The notes: generated from the sequence alone by a model not told the origin. Positions 24,039 to 33,419 are shown, counted from the stretch's first letter. The stretch is 64,000 bases of DNA from an uncultured Bacteroidota bacterium (GCA_903887415.1 CAISPO010000018.1:62001-126000); one strand, 5' to 3'. Translations and numbers: made by a program.

Positions 24039-24557
24039 ATGAAATATCCCCGACTTCTCTCATCAGGTGCCAATAACAGGGTAGTAGCTGTTTCTGAAAA
24101 AGAAGTAGCCAAATTGTTCATTGGCGATACTCGTTCGGATATCGGCTCGGAAGCAGAGAAAATGAAGTTTGCCAATACGGTAAATGGGTTGGTTGCGAAA
24201 TTTGTCAGACTTGATTTTGACGAAGCATTACAGGCTGAAATGCTCGTGATGGAGCGGATATACCCTATCGACTACCGAGCCTACGAAGTGGAGAAACGTG
24301 AACTATGGTGGGAAGTGTTTGAAGATGAGTTAAAACAATTACACAAAGCGGGTTTTGTACACAGAGATATCAAGCGGCCTTCCAATCTTACCGGGCTGGC
24401 ATTCGATAATATTTTGCTTACTACCGAAGGGCTTCGCCTCATAGACGTAGGCATTTCGGCTTTAAAGGCACAAGTAGGCGATAAGATATTTGACAAATAC
24501 ATAGAAATTGAATTATCAGAAATGATCGAGTTCCGGGAGTATTTTTTGAATAGGTGA
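24039..24557 (+). CDS. Minimal protein-kinase-like protein
   Basis: 172 residues with a much reduced kinase fold. VAKLF (about residues 28-32) could give the ATP-binding Lys and SEAEKMKFAN the helix C Glu. HRDIKRPSN (from about H107) is an HRD catalytic loop, and LIDVG (about 132-136) stands for the DFG metal-binding Asp. Canonical kinase domains need about 250 residues; here the substrate lobe after DVG is nearly absent (about 35 residues). It might be a small RIO/lipopolysaccharide-kinase-like enzyme or a pseudokinase. It lies between the ribosomal operon and a toxin-antitoxin pair, with no clear operon partner. Confidence 0.65.
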   Translation: MKYPRLLSSGANNRVVAVSEKEVAKLFIGDTRSDIGSEAEKMKFANTVNGLVAKFVRLDFDEALQAEMLVMERIYPIDYRAYEVEKRELWWEVFEDELKQLHKAGFVHRDIKRPSNLTGLAFDNILLTTEGLRLIDVGISALKAQVGDKIFDKYIEIELSEMIEFREYFLNR

Positions 24558-24609
24558 GAACGTATCTTCAGGTTCAAACATCCTGTTTATTTTATAACTT
24601 TGTTGGACT

Positions 24610-24870
24610 ATGGAGCAGTCGATAAAAATAAAAACCAATGAGTTACAGCCGTCTTTGGTGGATGGCCTGAGAAAATATTTCCAGGCAATTAACGCCAAAG
24701 AAATTACTATCAGCTTTTCAACTCCGAAAAAAAGATCACTGCGCGAAGAAAGCCCGGAAGAAATGAAGTCAAGAATTGAGAAAGCCATTAAAAATATGGA
24801 GAAAGACAACATTGCTTTTTCTGGCGCTGAATTCACTCAATTGACTAAAGTCCTTGCCGGTATCAAATGA
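24610..24870 (+). CDS. Antitoxin of a YoeB-type toxin-antitoxin pair
   Basis: 86 residues. It has a TNELQPSLVDGLRKYF helix, a SPEEMKSRIEKAIKNMEK linker, and a tail, DNIAFSGAEFTQLTKVL, suited to wrapping the toxin. The toxin start overlaps its stop by 4 bp (ATGA), implying translational coupling. The antitoxin should neutralise the toxin and repress its own promoter. The N-terminus is not a clear Phd/YefM fold, so the subfamily is uncertain. Confidence 0.8.
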   Translation: MEQSIKIKTNELQPSLVDGLRKYFQAINAKEITISFSTPKKRSLREESPEEMKSRIEKAIKNMEKDNIAFSGAEFTQLTKVLAGIK

Positions 24871-25127
24871 AACCCATCCAATTTGAATCGTCTGCCTACC
24901 TCGATTATATAGAATGGGCTAAAGCTAATGAAGATATCTTTGATAAGATCAACAAATTGATTATTGATATTGATCGAAATTTATTCAAAGGATTGGGCAA
25001 ACCTGAGCCGTTGAAAGGGAATTTTAAGGGTTATTGGTCAAGAAGAATTACCGATGAGCATCGGCTTATTTACTGCGTGGAAAAAGGTATTATCTACATT
25101 TATAGTTGTCATGGACATTATTCTTAA
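24867..25127 (+). CDS. YoeB/Txe-family mRNA interferase toxin
   Basis: 86 residues with the YoeB layout: an opening FESSAYLDYIEWAKANEDIFDKIN, then GLGKPEPLKGNFKGYWSRRI, TDEHRLIYCVEKGIIYIYSCHGHYS. The catalytic-type Glu (in EPLK), the Arg pair in SRRITDEHR and the C-terminal His-Tyr are present. Such toxins cleave mRNA at the ribosome A site. The gene overlaps its antitoxin by 4 bp and appears intact. Confidence 0.92.
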   Translation: MKPIQFESSAYLDYIEWAKANEDIFDKINKLIIDIDRNLFKGLGKPEPLKGNFKGYWSRRITDEHRLIYCVEKGIIYIYSCHGHYS

Positions 25128-25216
25128 TGCGGGATAGTTACTTCCTGATACTACATCATAACTAACACTGATTGAACAATTCAGACAAAGCATATTTCCT
25201 TAACGTGCTTTTCCCG

Positions 25217-25225
25217 TACCTTTGC
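25217..25225 (+). promoter_or_regulatory. -7 element upstream of the thiolase gene
   Basis: TACCTTTGC matches TAnnTTTGC, 18 bp before ATG 25243. The -33 region is weak (TTTCC at about 25195). Confidence 0.5.
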
Positions 25226-25242
25226 GCCACTAAATTTTTTTT

Positions 25243-26421
25243 ATGAAAGAAGTATATATAGTCTCCGCCGTGCGTACACCAATAGGCGCATGGGGTGGAG
25301 CGTTGAAAGATTTTTCTGCAACGAAACTTGGTTCAATTGCCATTAAAGCAGCTTTAGAGCGTGCCGGTGTAAGTGCCGATAATGTAAATGAAGTGCTTAT
25401 GGGTAGCGTAATGCAGGCGAACCTGGGCCAGGCGCCTGCGCGGCAGGCTGCACGTTTTGCAGGTGTGCCGGACAATGTGCCTTGCACCACGGTAAACAAA
25501 GTGTGCGCAAGCGGCATGAAAGCTATAATGCAGGGTGCGCAGAGCATCATGCTGGGCGATAATGATGTAGTTGTTGCCGGTGGTATGGAGAGCATGAGCA
25601 ATGTACCTTTCTACAACACTAACCTGCGCTGGGGCAATAAGTATGGTGACGTGACGTTAATAGATGGACTGGCAAAAGATGGCCTTACCGATGTGTACCA
25701 TAACTACGCAATGGGCAATGCTTCTGACCTTTGCGCAAAAGAGTGCAACATAAGCCGCGAGGCGCAGGACGAATTTGCTATCACCAGCTACAAGCGCAGC
25801 CGGGCTGCCTGGGATGCCGGTAAATTTGACAACGAAGTGGTACCTGTGGAAGTGCCGCAGAAAAAAGGCGATGCTATAAAAATAAGCAAAGACGAAGATC
25901 CGTGGAATGTGAAGTTTGACAAGATAGCCGGCCTTCGCCCTGCATTTAGTAAAGAAGGTACAGCAACAGCAGCCAACAGCAGCACAATGAATGATGGCGC
26001 GGCGGCCCTGGTGCTGATGAGCAAAGAAAAAGCAGATGCACTCGGCATTAAACCTATAGCGAAATTAATAGGTTATGCAGATGCAGAGCAGGCTCCGGAA
26101 TGGTTCACCACATCTCCTTCCCTGGCAGTACCTAAAGCGGTTGCCAAAGCGGGTTTGAAGATGGAAGATATCAACTATTTCGAGCTTAACGAGGCATTCA
26201 GTACAGTAGGCATAGTGAACACGCAAAAGATGAACCTGAAGCCGGAACAAGTGAATGTAAATGGCGGCGCTGTGGCATTGGGACACCCGTTAGGGGCAAG
26301 TGGCGCGCGCATTATTACCACCCTTATCAGTGTGCTGCGACAGAATGGCGGCAAGTATGGAGCAGCCGGTATATGCAATGGCGGCGGCGGTGCAAGTGCG
26401 GTGGTGATAGAGCTGATGTAA
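25243..26421 (+). CDS. Acetyl-CoA C-acyltransferase (thiolase)
   Basis: 392 residues. The nucleophile C88 is in VNKVCASGMKA, the NGGAVALGHPLGASGARI block gives the catalytic His (about 348), and CNGGGGASAVV gives the second Cys (about 378). It reversibly condenses two acetyl-CoA or cleaves 3-ketoacyl-CoA. The sequence is closest in style to degradative/biosynthetic acetyl-CoA acetyltransferases (AtoB/PhaA). There are no beta-oxidation partners in the immediate neighbourhood. Confidence 0.95.
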   Translation: MKEVYIVSAVRTPIGAWGGALKDFSATKLGSIAIKAALERAGVSADNVNEVLMGSVMQANLGQAPARQAARFAGVPDNVPCTTVNKVCASGMKAIMQGAQSIMLGDNDVVVAGGMESMSNVPFYNTNLRWGNKYGDVTLIDGLAKDGLTDVYHNYAMGNASDLCAKECNISREAQDEFAITSYKRSRAAWDAGKFDNEVVPVEVPQKKGDAIKISKDEDPWNVKFDKIAGLRPAFSKEGTATAANSSTMNDGAAALVLMSKEKADALGIKPIAKLIGYADAEQAPEWFTTSPSLAVPKAVAKAGLKMEDINYFELNEAFSTVGIVNTQKMNLKPEQVNVNGGAVALGHPLGASGARIITTLISVLRQNGGKYGAAGICNGGGGASAVVIELM

Positions 26422-26531
26422 TTGACTTAATATGCAATTTGCAGTTGGCGATTTACAGTTTGGGTAGATAAATGTCTTTCCAGTTGTAGGTCGCCAACTT
26501 TTTTATAGTAAACCCTTCTAAAAACCCTATC

Positions 26532-27771
26532 ATGAATATCCCGTTTGCTACGCGGCAGGCTGCCCGTGTTTTTTTACTAAGCCGACATACACTTTTTATC
26601 GTTTATACTTTGCTGGCAATCGCCGCAAGTTTGCAATTAATTCTTATAGGCTCACACATTGCAGGGGGCTATGTTTACACCGATTACAATAATTACGTAA
26701 TCTTCCGCCAGTCTTTTTTTCACCTCATTGAGGGAAAAAACCTGTATGCCTTATATCCCGCCGAGCAATGGGATGGTTTTAAGTATAGCCCCACTTTTGC
26801 GTTGACAATAGGCCTTGTGGCCCACCTGCCTGATGTTATGGGGCTTTGCGCCTGGAATCTTTTAAATGCGCTCGCTTTATTCGCAGCTATCAGCATGCTC
26901 CCTTTTAAGAGAGATACGCTCATTTTACTGCTTTGGTTTGTGCTGATTGAATTGCTCACATCACTGCAAAATGCACAAAGCAACGGCCTGATGGCGGGGC
27001 TTATGATAGCTGCCTACGCCTGTATGGAACACCGGGAAACTGGCACTGGCTGCTTTGTGCATAGTGATCGTGACGTTGATTAAGCTGTATGGAGCTATAT
27101 GTTTATGCATGTTCATTTTCTATCCCGGTAAAATGAAATTTGTATTGTACGCTGTTTTATGGTCCGCCCTGCTGGTTATGCTCCCAATCATTGCAATACC
27201 GAGCCATACGCTTTTATGGCAATATTGGAATTGGATAGACGTGATCCGTTACGATCAGTCGGTTCAGTATGGGTTGTCTGTCATGGGTTGTTTACATACA
27301 TGGTTTGGAATCAGCAGCGGCCAGGGTATAGTAAATGCAGTCGCAATACTGTTATTTCTATTGCCATTCTCAAGATGGAAACTATATTCAAATCATTCGT
27401 ACAGGCTTTTGATATTTTGCGCTACGCTTGCCTGGGTGGTAATATTTAATCATATGGCTGAGTCTCCAACATATGTTATCGCAGTTGCAGGAATCGGTAT
27501 TTGGCATTTCGCAACACCATGTTACCAGCGGCAACAGGCAAGAATATGGTGCAACCTATTGTTAGCAGCCGTCTTTGTTTTTACGTGCCTGTCGCCAACA
27601 GACCTTTTCCCTCAATCGGTTATTCATAAATTTTTTGCCCCGTATTCAATTAAAGCCATACCCTGTATATTGGCCTGGTGTGTGATATGGATAGAACTAA
27701 TGACAATGAAAGACTCAAACCATGAATCGCTGATAACTTCTGCTGCCCTTGTTGCAGGAACAAAGGTATAA
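26532..27771 (+). pseudogene. GT87/DUF2029-like membrane protein, frameshifted
   Basis: Two overlapping frames (26532-27083 and 27055-27771) together encode about 412 residues, collinear with the intact paralogue just downstream. The N-terminal part has YNNYVIFRQSFFHLIEG, LYPAEQWDGFKYSPTFAL and NAQSNGLMAGLMIAAYACMEHR; the second resumes LALAALCIVIVTLIKLYGAI. The shift lies at about 27031-27040 (ACCGGGAAAC), where one base is extra; removing a G gives HRKLALAALC, which aligns with the paralogue. It may be real decay or a base-calling error. If intact it would be a polyprenyl-phosphate sugar-using GT-C-type transferase. Confidence 0.75.
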
Positions 27772-27801
27772 CTGTACTTTTAGTGCGTTATCCCATTTCT
27801 A

Positions 27802-29055
27802 ATGCTGCAAAATATTCGGGCTTTACTTTTTAAGCCGCATTTTATATTGGTAGTGTACATAGCCCTCGCCGTTATTGCCTCAATACAGGCAGTCATGCTG
27901 GGCTTGCACGATTTTCATATGCCAAAGGTCTTCCCGGCGGATATTATGAACAAGCCGGAGTATATGAACCAGTTCATAGGGCGACAGCTTACTGAATACA
28001 ATAACTACGTCATTTTTAAATGCTCATATTTTCACCTTATACACGGCACAGACCTGTACGGGCTCTATCCTGCTGAGCATTGGGATTTTTATAAATACAG
28101 CCCCACGTTCGCTTTATTTATGGGCAGCATTGCATACCTGCCTGACTTCCTTGGCCTTTCCATCTGGAACATACTTAATGCTATAGCCGTATTCTTTGCT
28201 ATCCGGATGTTGCCCTTCGGCGTGAGGAAGCAATGCCTGATCTTATGGTTTGTAGCCCTGGAATTGCTTACCTGCCTGCAGAACAACCAGAGCAATGGCC
28301 TGATGTGCGGTCTTATAATAGCCGCGTATGGGTGCATGGAACAAAAGAAAATAGTGCTCGCTACGCTGTGGCTGGTGCTGGCTATGTACATAAAGGTGTA
28401 TGGCGCTATCGGTTTCTGCCTCTTCCTGTTTTATCCCGGCAAGCTGAAGTTTATACTTTATGCAATGCTGTGGACGGTAATTTTTGCAGCCCTGCCATTG
28501 TTGGTTACACCAATGCACACTTTGGCCTGGCAATACCAGAACTGGGCGAACCTGATGATTGCAGATGCTGCCGCTGCCCGAGGCCTTTCGGTGGCTGGGT
28601 GGTTGTATAGCTGGTTTGGTATTGAGAATGTGAAGATGTATGTGACGGGGATAGGTATAGTCCTGTTTCTTATACCCTTTGCGCGTTTCAGGCTTTATAG
28701 CAATGAAGTTTTTAAGCTACTCATACTTGCATCTATGCTCATATGGGTTATTATATTTAACCACAAGGCGGAATCTTCCACTTTTATTATTGCTGTAGCT
28801 GGTGTGGCGATATGGTATTTTGCGATGCCGCAAGCCAAATGGAGGACGGCGTTGTTCTGGCTGGTATTCATCTTTACCTGCGTGGCTACGACAGATATAT
28901 TCCCCATGTTCGTTAAAAAGCAGTTCATTTATCCATATAAGATAAAGGCTGTGCCCTGTATAATTGCATGGTGTGTGGTATTTGTGGAATTAATGATGTT
29001 GAAAGCAGGGGACCTCGCCCCGGCCCTCTCCAAGGGAGAGGGTGAGGTCAAGTGA
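27802..29055 (+). CDS. GT87/DUF2029 family membrane glycosyltransferase-like protein
   Basis: 417 residues and about ten membrane helices. Family-typical motifs are YNNYVIFKCSYFHLIHG, LYPAEHWDFYKYSPTFALF (about 83-101) and NNQSNGLMCGLI. GT87 members are predicted GT-C-fold enzymes using polyprenyl-phosphate sugars; the substrate is unknown here. It starts 30 bp after the frameshifted paralogue, a tandem duplication. Its last residues, LAPALSKGEGEVK, are encoded by a dispersed repeat (about 29010-29065), so the C-terminal tail is repeat-derived. Confidence 0.85.
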   Translation: MLQNIRALLFKPHFILVVYIALAVIASIQAVMLGLHDFHMPKVFPADIMNKPEYMNQFIGRQLTEYNNYVIFKCSYFHLIHGTDLYGLYPAEHWDFYKYSPTFALFMGSIAYLPDFLGLSIWNILNAIAVFFAIRMLPFGVRKQCLILWFVALELLTCLQNNQSNGLMCGLIIAAYGCMEQKKIVLATLWLVLAMYIKVYGAIGFCLFLFYPGKLKFILYAMLWTVIFAALPLLVTPMHTLAWQYQNWANLMIADAAAARGLSVAGWLYSWFGIENVKMYVTGIGIVLFLIPFARFRLYSNEVFKLLILASMLIWVIIFNHKAESSTFIIAVAGVAIWYFAMPQAKWRTALFWLVFIFTCVATTDIFPMFVKKQFIYPYKIKAVPCIIAWCVVFVELMMLKAGDLAPALSKGEGEVK

Positions 29056-29065
29056 GCTACCGTTT
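29010..29065 (-). repeat. GTAGC...CCCTCTCC dispersed repeat, copy 2
   Basis: Read on the minus strand: GGTAGCTCAC, then CTCACCCTCTCCCTTGGAG and AGGGCCGGGGCGAGG. It covers the C-terminal codons and the TGA stop of the GT87 gene. Confidence 0.7.
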
Positions 29066-29161
29066 GCTCAATTAAATGGCGCACAGAATTATAAAAAGAA
29101 AAAAAAATGCCCGATATTAGCCGAAGTATCACAAGATTCAATACTTTTGAGACTGACTGTT

Positions 29162-29323
29162 ATGAAATATAAGATACTCCGACTAATTGCACTGTTGTTG
29201 TTGCTGGTAAATTTAAGCAGTTGCTTCCAGGGAAGGTGGACCCGTTATGGGAATCGCAAGACCTATTATGTACACCGTAAACACTACAGCTGGCACCACC
29301 GCCACCGGCACAGCGATTGGTAA
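29162..29323 (+). CDS. Small His-rich lipoprotein
   Basis: 53 residues from ATG 29162. A lipoprotein signal, LLLLLVNLSSC, ends with the lipobox Cys at about residue 21. The mature part is only about 33 residues, rich in His, Tyr, Arg and Trp (HRKHYSWHHRHRHSDW). Such tails can bind metal ions, but no function is established. A TACTTTTG element lies about 25 bp upstream. The longer frame from 29042 has no support. Confidence 0.6.
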   Translation: MKYKILRLIALLLLLVNLSSCFQGRWTRYGNRKTYYVHRKHYSWHHRHRHSDW

Positions 29324-29520
29324 TCTTTATTATTTGGTTCATTTTGAATCCGTTCTGGAGGAATCGCTAGCGAAAGCACTCCCGTATAATTCTCAGTTTC
29401 CCAGTGTATATTTTCGGATTTTTTGGTTTGTTGCCTGAAAAGCGGGAAAACCTGTGCATAAAACATTGGCAACGTTTGTCATGTATAGAAAAATAACGTC
29501 CTAATTACAGCTTTTAGTAT

Positions 29521-29529
29521 TATTTTTGC
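29521..29529 (+). promoter_or_regulatory. -7 element upstream of pckA
   Basis: TATTTTTGC matches TAnnTTTGC, 33 bp before ATG 29563. No good TTTG was seen at the expected -33 position. Confidence 0.45.
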
Positions 29530-29562
29530 CGCCTAATATTTTATTTCATAAAAAGATAACGT

Positions 29563-31176
29563 ATGCAAGAATTTGGCAAAAAGAATCCGTCAGTAAATTT
29601 GTCTGAACTGGGTATTAATGTGGGTATTGCGCATTGGAACCTTACACCCCAGGATCTGGTGAAAAAGACACTGGACCTTGGGCAGGGTGTGCTTAATGAT
29701 ACCGGGGCGTTGTGTGTGAGTACCGGGAAATTTACCGGCAGGTCTCCTAAAGACAAGTTTACCGTTAAGGATGCGAAAACGGAGCACAGTGTGGACTGGG
29801 GTGATGTGAACATTCCGATGGCTCCGGAGGCTTTTGATAAGTTATATACAAAGGTCTGCGCGTACATGGCTGGTAAAGAAGTATGGGTGCGCGACTCGTA
29901 TGCCTGTGCAGACCCCGCTTATCGCCTGAATGTGCTGGTGGTGAATGAAACACCATGGGCTAACCTGTTTTGCAACGATCTGTTCCTGCGTCCCACGGTC
30001 GCTGAGATAGAAACTCAAAAGCACGACTGGCTGATACTACAGGCGCCCGGCTTCCAGGCCGACCCCGCTGTGGATGGCACCCGCCAGGGCAACTTTACTA
30101 TTGTAAACTTTACCCGCAAGATAATACTGATCGGTGGCTCGGCTTATACCGGCGAGATGAAGAAGGGCATCTTCGGTGTGCTCAACTTTGTATTGCCGCA
30201 TGACCATAAAGTGCTGAGCATGCACTGCTCTGCCAATGAGGGCAAGAACGGAGACGTAGCATTGTTCTTTGGCCTGAGCGGCACGGGTAAAACCACCCTT
30301 AGCGCAGACCCTAACCGCGCGCTGATAGGCGATGACGAGCACGGCTGGGCGGATAAAACGGTATTTAACTTTGAAGGCGGCTGCTATGCGAAATGTATAG
30401 ACCTGAGCGCGGAGAAAGAGCCGGAAATATATGCGGCTATCAAACCGGGCGCACTGCTGGAGAATATCAAATTTCACGCAGGTACGAATACGGTAGATTA
30501 TGCAGACGCCAGCATCACGGAAAATACGCGCGCTGCTTACCCGATCGACTTTATTGCCAATTCAAAAGAGCCATCTTACGGTGGCCAGCCTAAGAATATA
30601 TTCTTCCTTACCTGCGATGCATTTGGCATACTGCCACCAATATCCAAACTGACAAAGGCACAGGCTATGTACCACTTCATCAGCGGTTATACTGCGAAGG
30701 TGGCTGGTACAGAAGTAGGTGTTACCGAGCCGCAAACCACATTCTCGGCTTGCTTTGGCCGTGTGTTCCTGCCGCTGCACCCTACTAAGTATGCGGAGTT
30801 ACTGGGGAAAAAACTTGATGAGCATAAAGATGTAAACGTATGGCTGATAAACACCGGCTGGAGCGGAGGCTCTTATGGTGTGGGTAGCCGTATGAAGCTG
30901 AGTTATACACGTGCTATGATCACCGCTGCAATGAACGGAGAACTGACAAATGCGACTTACGAGCCGCATTCAGTGTTCGGAATATTAATGCCTACAGAAG
31001 TGCCAAATGTGCCCACTGAAATATTGCGTCCGCGCAACACATGGGCAGATAAGGAAGCCTATGATAAAAAGGCAAACGAACTGGCGCAGTTATTCGTAAA
31101 GAACTTTGCTAAATATGCCGACCAGGCTAATGAAGAGATACGCTCTGCAGCACCGGTGGTGTTGGTGGACGCATAA
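29563..31176 (+). CDS. pckA: Phosphoenolpyruvate carboxykinase (ATP)
   Basis: 537 residues. It converts oxaloacetate and ATP to PEP, CO2 and ADP for gluconeogenesis (or the reverse in fermentative metabolism). Landmarks are GRSPKDKF (59-66), the R-x-x-x-x-T/S substrate region, FFGLSGTGKTTLSADP P-loop (236-250), IGDDEHGW (255-262) and the later NTGWSGGSYGVG. Length matches ATP-type PEPCK. It is monocistronic, ending before a bidirectional terminator. Confidence 0.98.
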   Translation: MQEFGKKNPSVNLSELGINVGIAHWNLTPQDLVKKTLDLGQGVLNDTGALCVSTGKFTGRSPKDKFTVKDAKTEHSVDWGDVNIPMAPEAFDKLYTKVCAYMAGKEVWVRDSYACADPAYRLNVLVVNETPWANLFCNDLFLRPTVAEIETQKHDWLILQAPGFQADPAVDGTRQGNFTIVNFTRKIILIGGSAYTGEMKKGIFGVLNFVLPHDHKVLSMHCSANEGKNGDVALFFGLSGTGKTTLSADPNRALIGDDEHGWADKTVFNFEGGCYAKCIDLSAEKEPEIYAAIKPGALLENIKFHAGTNTVDYADASITENTRAAYPIDFIANSKEPSYGGQPKNIFFLTCDAFGILPPISKLTKAQAMYHFISGYTAKVAGTEVGVTEPQTTFSACFGRVFLPLHPTKYAELLGKKLDEHKDVNVWLINTGWSGGSYGVGSRMKLSYTRAMITAAMNGELTNATYEPHSVFGILMPTEVPNVPTEILRPRNTWADKEAYDKKANELAQLFVKNFAKYADQANEEIRSAAPVVLVDA

Positions 31177-31220
31177 GCCGCTCCCCATCCTCTCCAGAGG
31201 AGGGCGGTTTACGTAACTCA

Positions 31221-31262
31221 ATAAAAAAAACAGGATAGTTTATCGCTATCCTGTTTTTTTTT
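31221..31262. terminator. Bidirectional terminator between pckA and a convergent gene
   Basis: An A-run, CAGGATAG (31231-31238), 7-nt loop, CTATCCTG (31246-31253), then a T-run. The symmetrical A and T tracts serve both convergent genes. Confidence 0.88.
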
Positions 31263-31291
31263 ATTAGCCAATGAGCGGCAATAGTAATTGC

Positions 31292-31651
31292 CTATTTTTT
31301 ATCTTGTTGTGGCTGCGGCAGCAATTCGGACGCATCATATTCCTTCTTGAAATAATAGTGATAAACGTTTTCGCCATTGGTACTCATAGGGAATGCGTTG
31401 ATCATTTTCCATCCCTGCGTACCCATGTAATTTAACGCATCCACAACCGTGTTGAATTTTACAACACTGCCTTCATCATCTCTAAGTCTTGTATCCTTAA
31501 AGAAGCCTTTTTCTTCTCCGAAATCGACTGTGATATTCACTTTGTGGCTAAACAGTTTCCCGATAGCGACCATTTCGCAATACTTCTCCATCTTCTGTGC
31601 AAAAAGGGCCGATGGGAATAGAAATAACAGAGTTAATAATTGTTTTCTCAT
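31292..31651 (-). CDS. Small exported protein of unknown function
   Basis: 119 residues with a signal peptide ending LFAQ (about residue 19). The mature part, KMEKYCEMVAIGKLFSHKVNITVDFGEE..., is followed by a two-strand/helix region ending YMGTQGWKMINAFP...YHYYFKKEY. The TQGWK(M/L)...YHYYFKK ending recurs in small Bacteroidota exported proteins, but no function is known. It lies 39 bp from pyrE on the same strand, so it may be cotranscribed. Confidence 0.75.
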   Translation of the reverse strand: MRKQLLTLLFLFPSALFAQKMEKYCEMVAIGKLFSHKVNITVDFGEEKGFFKDTRLRDDEGSVVKFNTVVDALNYMGTQGWKMINAFPMSTNGENVYHYYFKKEYDASELLPQPQQDKK

Positions 31652-31690
31652 GATTTATTTTTTCGAAAGATAATCTATTTTATTTATTTT

Positions 31691-32320
31691 TCACTTCATC
31701 CAGTTCCCTGGATCTACTCTCCATTGCTCCAATGTCGCTTTTTCTTCAGCGGCAAACAGTTTTTGTTCTTCACCAACCTCCATTAGCGCTTTGTAGTTGC
31801 TGATCGTGTACAGTGGCAAGCCTGCTTTTTCAAAAGCCTCATCGGCAACGGGAAAGCCATAGGTAAACAATGCGCACATGCCCAGCACCTCCGCTCCTTG
31901 TTCACGCAATACATCCACCACTTGCAGGCTGCTTTTTCCGGTGGATACAAGGTCTTCGACTACCACCACCTTCTGTCCGGATTTCAGCACACCTTCTATC
32001 TGGTTACCCATACCATGTTCCTTGGGCTTGGCACGCACATAGATGAACGGGAGCTTCAAAAGATCGGCGGCCATAACACCATGGGCTATGCCCGCAGTAG
32101 CCACTCCGGCTATCACATCGGCATCAGGAAATTTATCGAGTATCATGTTTGCCAACTCGCTCTTAACAAAATCGCGCACATATGGGAAAGACAGGACTTT
32201 GCGGTTATCGCAATAAACCGGGGAGTGCCAGCCGGATGCCCAGGTGTATGGTTTTTGTAAGTTGATTTGCAATGCCTTAATTTGCAGCAGCTTTTCAGCG
32301 AAATGTTTTGGAGTGCTCAT
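31691..32320 (-). CDS. pyrE: Orotate phosphoribosyltransferase
   Basis: 209 residues from ATG 32320 (MSTPKHFAEKLL). It joins orotate and PRPP to form OMP in pyrimidine synthesis. The PRPP-binding motif is VVVVEDLVSTGKS (118-130), with the flexible-loop RAKPKEHGMGNQIEG at 96-110. The frame extends nine codons upstream to 32347, but those codons overlap the divergent gene's leader and the ATG fits the family start. Confidence 0.95.
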   Translation of the reverse strand: MSTPKHFAEKLLQIKALQINLQKPYTWASGWHSPVYCDNRKVLSFPYVRDFVKSELANMILDKFPDADVIAGVATAGIAHGVMAADLLKLPFIYVRAKPKEHGMGNQIEGVLKSGQKVVVVEDLVSTGKSSLQVVDVLREQGAEVLGMCALFTYGFPVADEAFEKAGLPLYTISNYKALMEVGEEQKLFAAEEKATLEQWRVDPGNWMK

Positions 32321-32368
32321 ACGCTCAAACCTACGCCAAATAAGCAAACCTTCAAAAAAAATGACACT

Positions 32369-33004
32369 ATGATTTTCTCCCGGAAGATATACTATAACGA
32401 TAAGCCGCTCATAATTACCACAGACAAGGAGCTATATATTATCAGCGATCCGGTAGCTGAAGAATATGAATTCTTTGCCGGGGCAACATTACGCAGCTAT
32501 ACTATGGCATTGCGGCACCTGGAAAGGCCCGGAATGAAAGGAGCGATAATAGAGGATATATCGGAGGCGGCGCTCTTAGAGCAGCTTCATGCTATGTATA
32601 TGCCGCTGGATGCGGCGGGCGGCGTAGCCTACAATGAGCACAACGAAATACTGATGATCTTTCGCCGGGGCAAATGGGACCTGCCCAAAGGAAAGCTGGA
32701 TGCAGGAGAAAATATAGAAGAGTGCGCCCTGCGTGAGGTAAGTGAGGAGACAGGCCTGGTCCATTTGACGCTGGGAGAGAAAATATGCGACACTCATCAT
32801 ATCTACGAGCAAAAGGGCCAACAATATTTGAAACGCACCGCATGGTACAAAATGCAGGGCTCTGCAGCCGATAAACTGATGCCACAGAAGGAAGAAAACA
32901 TAATGGAGGCAAGATGGGTGAGTGAGAAAGAACTTGCTCCCTTTGCTGCTAAAACCTATGAGGCTATAAGGCACGTCCTGCATCTCTCCGGGTTGAAATG
33001 GTGA
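32369..33004 (+). CDS. NUDIX hydrolase
   Basis: 211 residues from ATG 32369. The NUDIX box is at about 108-130: GKLDAGENIEECALREVSEE plus TGL, matching Gx5Ex7REUxEExGU. An N-terminal extension of about 80 residues (IIEDISEAALLEQLHAMYMPLDAAGG) precedes the fold. It hydrolyses a nucleoside diphosphate linked to another moiety; the substrate cannot be told from sequence. It is divergent from pyrE with only 48 bp between the starts, so they may share a control region. Confidence 0.9.
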   Translation: MIFSRKIYYNDKPLIITTDKELYIISDPVAEEYEFFAGATLRSYTMALRHLERPGMKGAIIEDISEAALLEQLHAMYMPLDAAGGVAYNEHNEILMIFRRGKWDLPKGKLDAGENIEECALREVSEETGLVHLTLGEKICDTHHIYEQKGQQYLKRTAWYKMQGSAADKLMPQKEENIMEARWVSEKELAPFAAKTYEAIRHVLHLSGLKW

Positions 33005-33092
33005 GATAATATATGGTTTTTTAACGTTCCTTCTTCATTCCCTTAACAGGGCTGCAACACTACACACGGTACCTTTGTGAAAAGGAATTGTG

Positions 33093-33419
33093 ATGGGAAA
33101 ATCTACTATAATGCGGCCGGTTCAGAATGTTCGTCATGGATGGCATCTGTTTCGTAATCGGAAGGCTTTCTGGCAAATGATGCGTGAGGCCCTGAGTGGC
33201 CGTTATAAAATGTCATTTCTTACTATTCTAATTGCCATACTGGCGATTGCTTATATCATTTTTCCATTCGACCTTATTCCTGATTATATACCCGTGGTGG
33301 GATGGATAGATGACGGTCTCGTCTTTTACCTGCTGCTCAGGCGCCTCGCTTTGGAAACACAGAGATATAACAGGTTTAAAGCGATGGAGCGGAAACAAGC
33401 AGGAGAGAGTTTTAGGTAA
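33093..33419 (+). CDS. DUF1232/YkvA family membrane protein
   Basis: 108 residues from ATG 33093, preceded by AAAGGA at a good distance; a GTG one codon earlier is less likely. The DUF1232 core has LLIAILAIAYIIFPFDLIPDYIPVVGWIDD-type order (about 44-75 here), one or two membrane helices and the conserved FDLIPDxxPxxGxxDD motif. Found in many bacteria; role unknown. Confidence 0.88.
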   Translation: MGKSTIMRPVQNVRHGWHLFRNRKAFWQMMREALSGRYKMSFLTILIAILAIAYIIFPFDLIPDYIPVVGWIDDGLVFYLLLRRLALETQRYNRFKAMERKQAGESFR

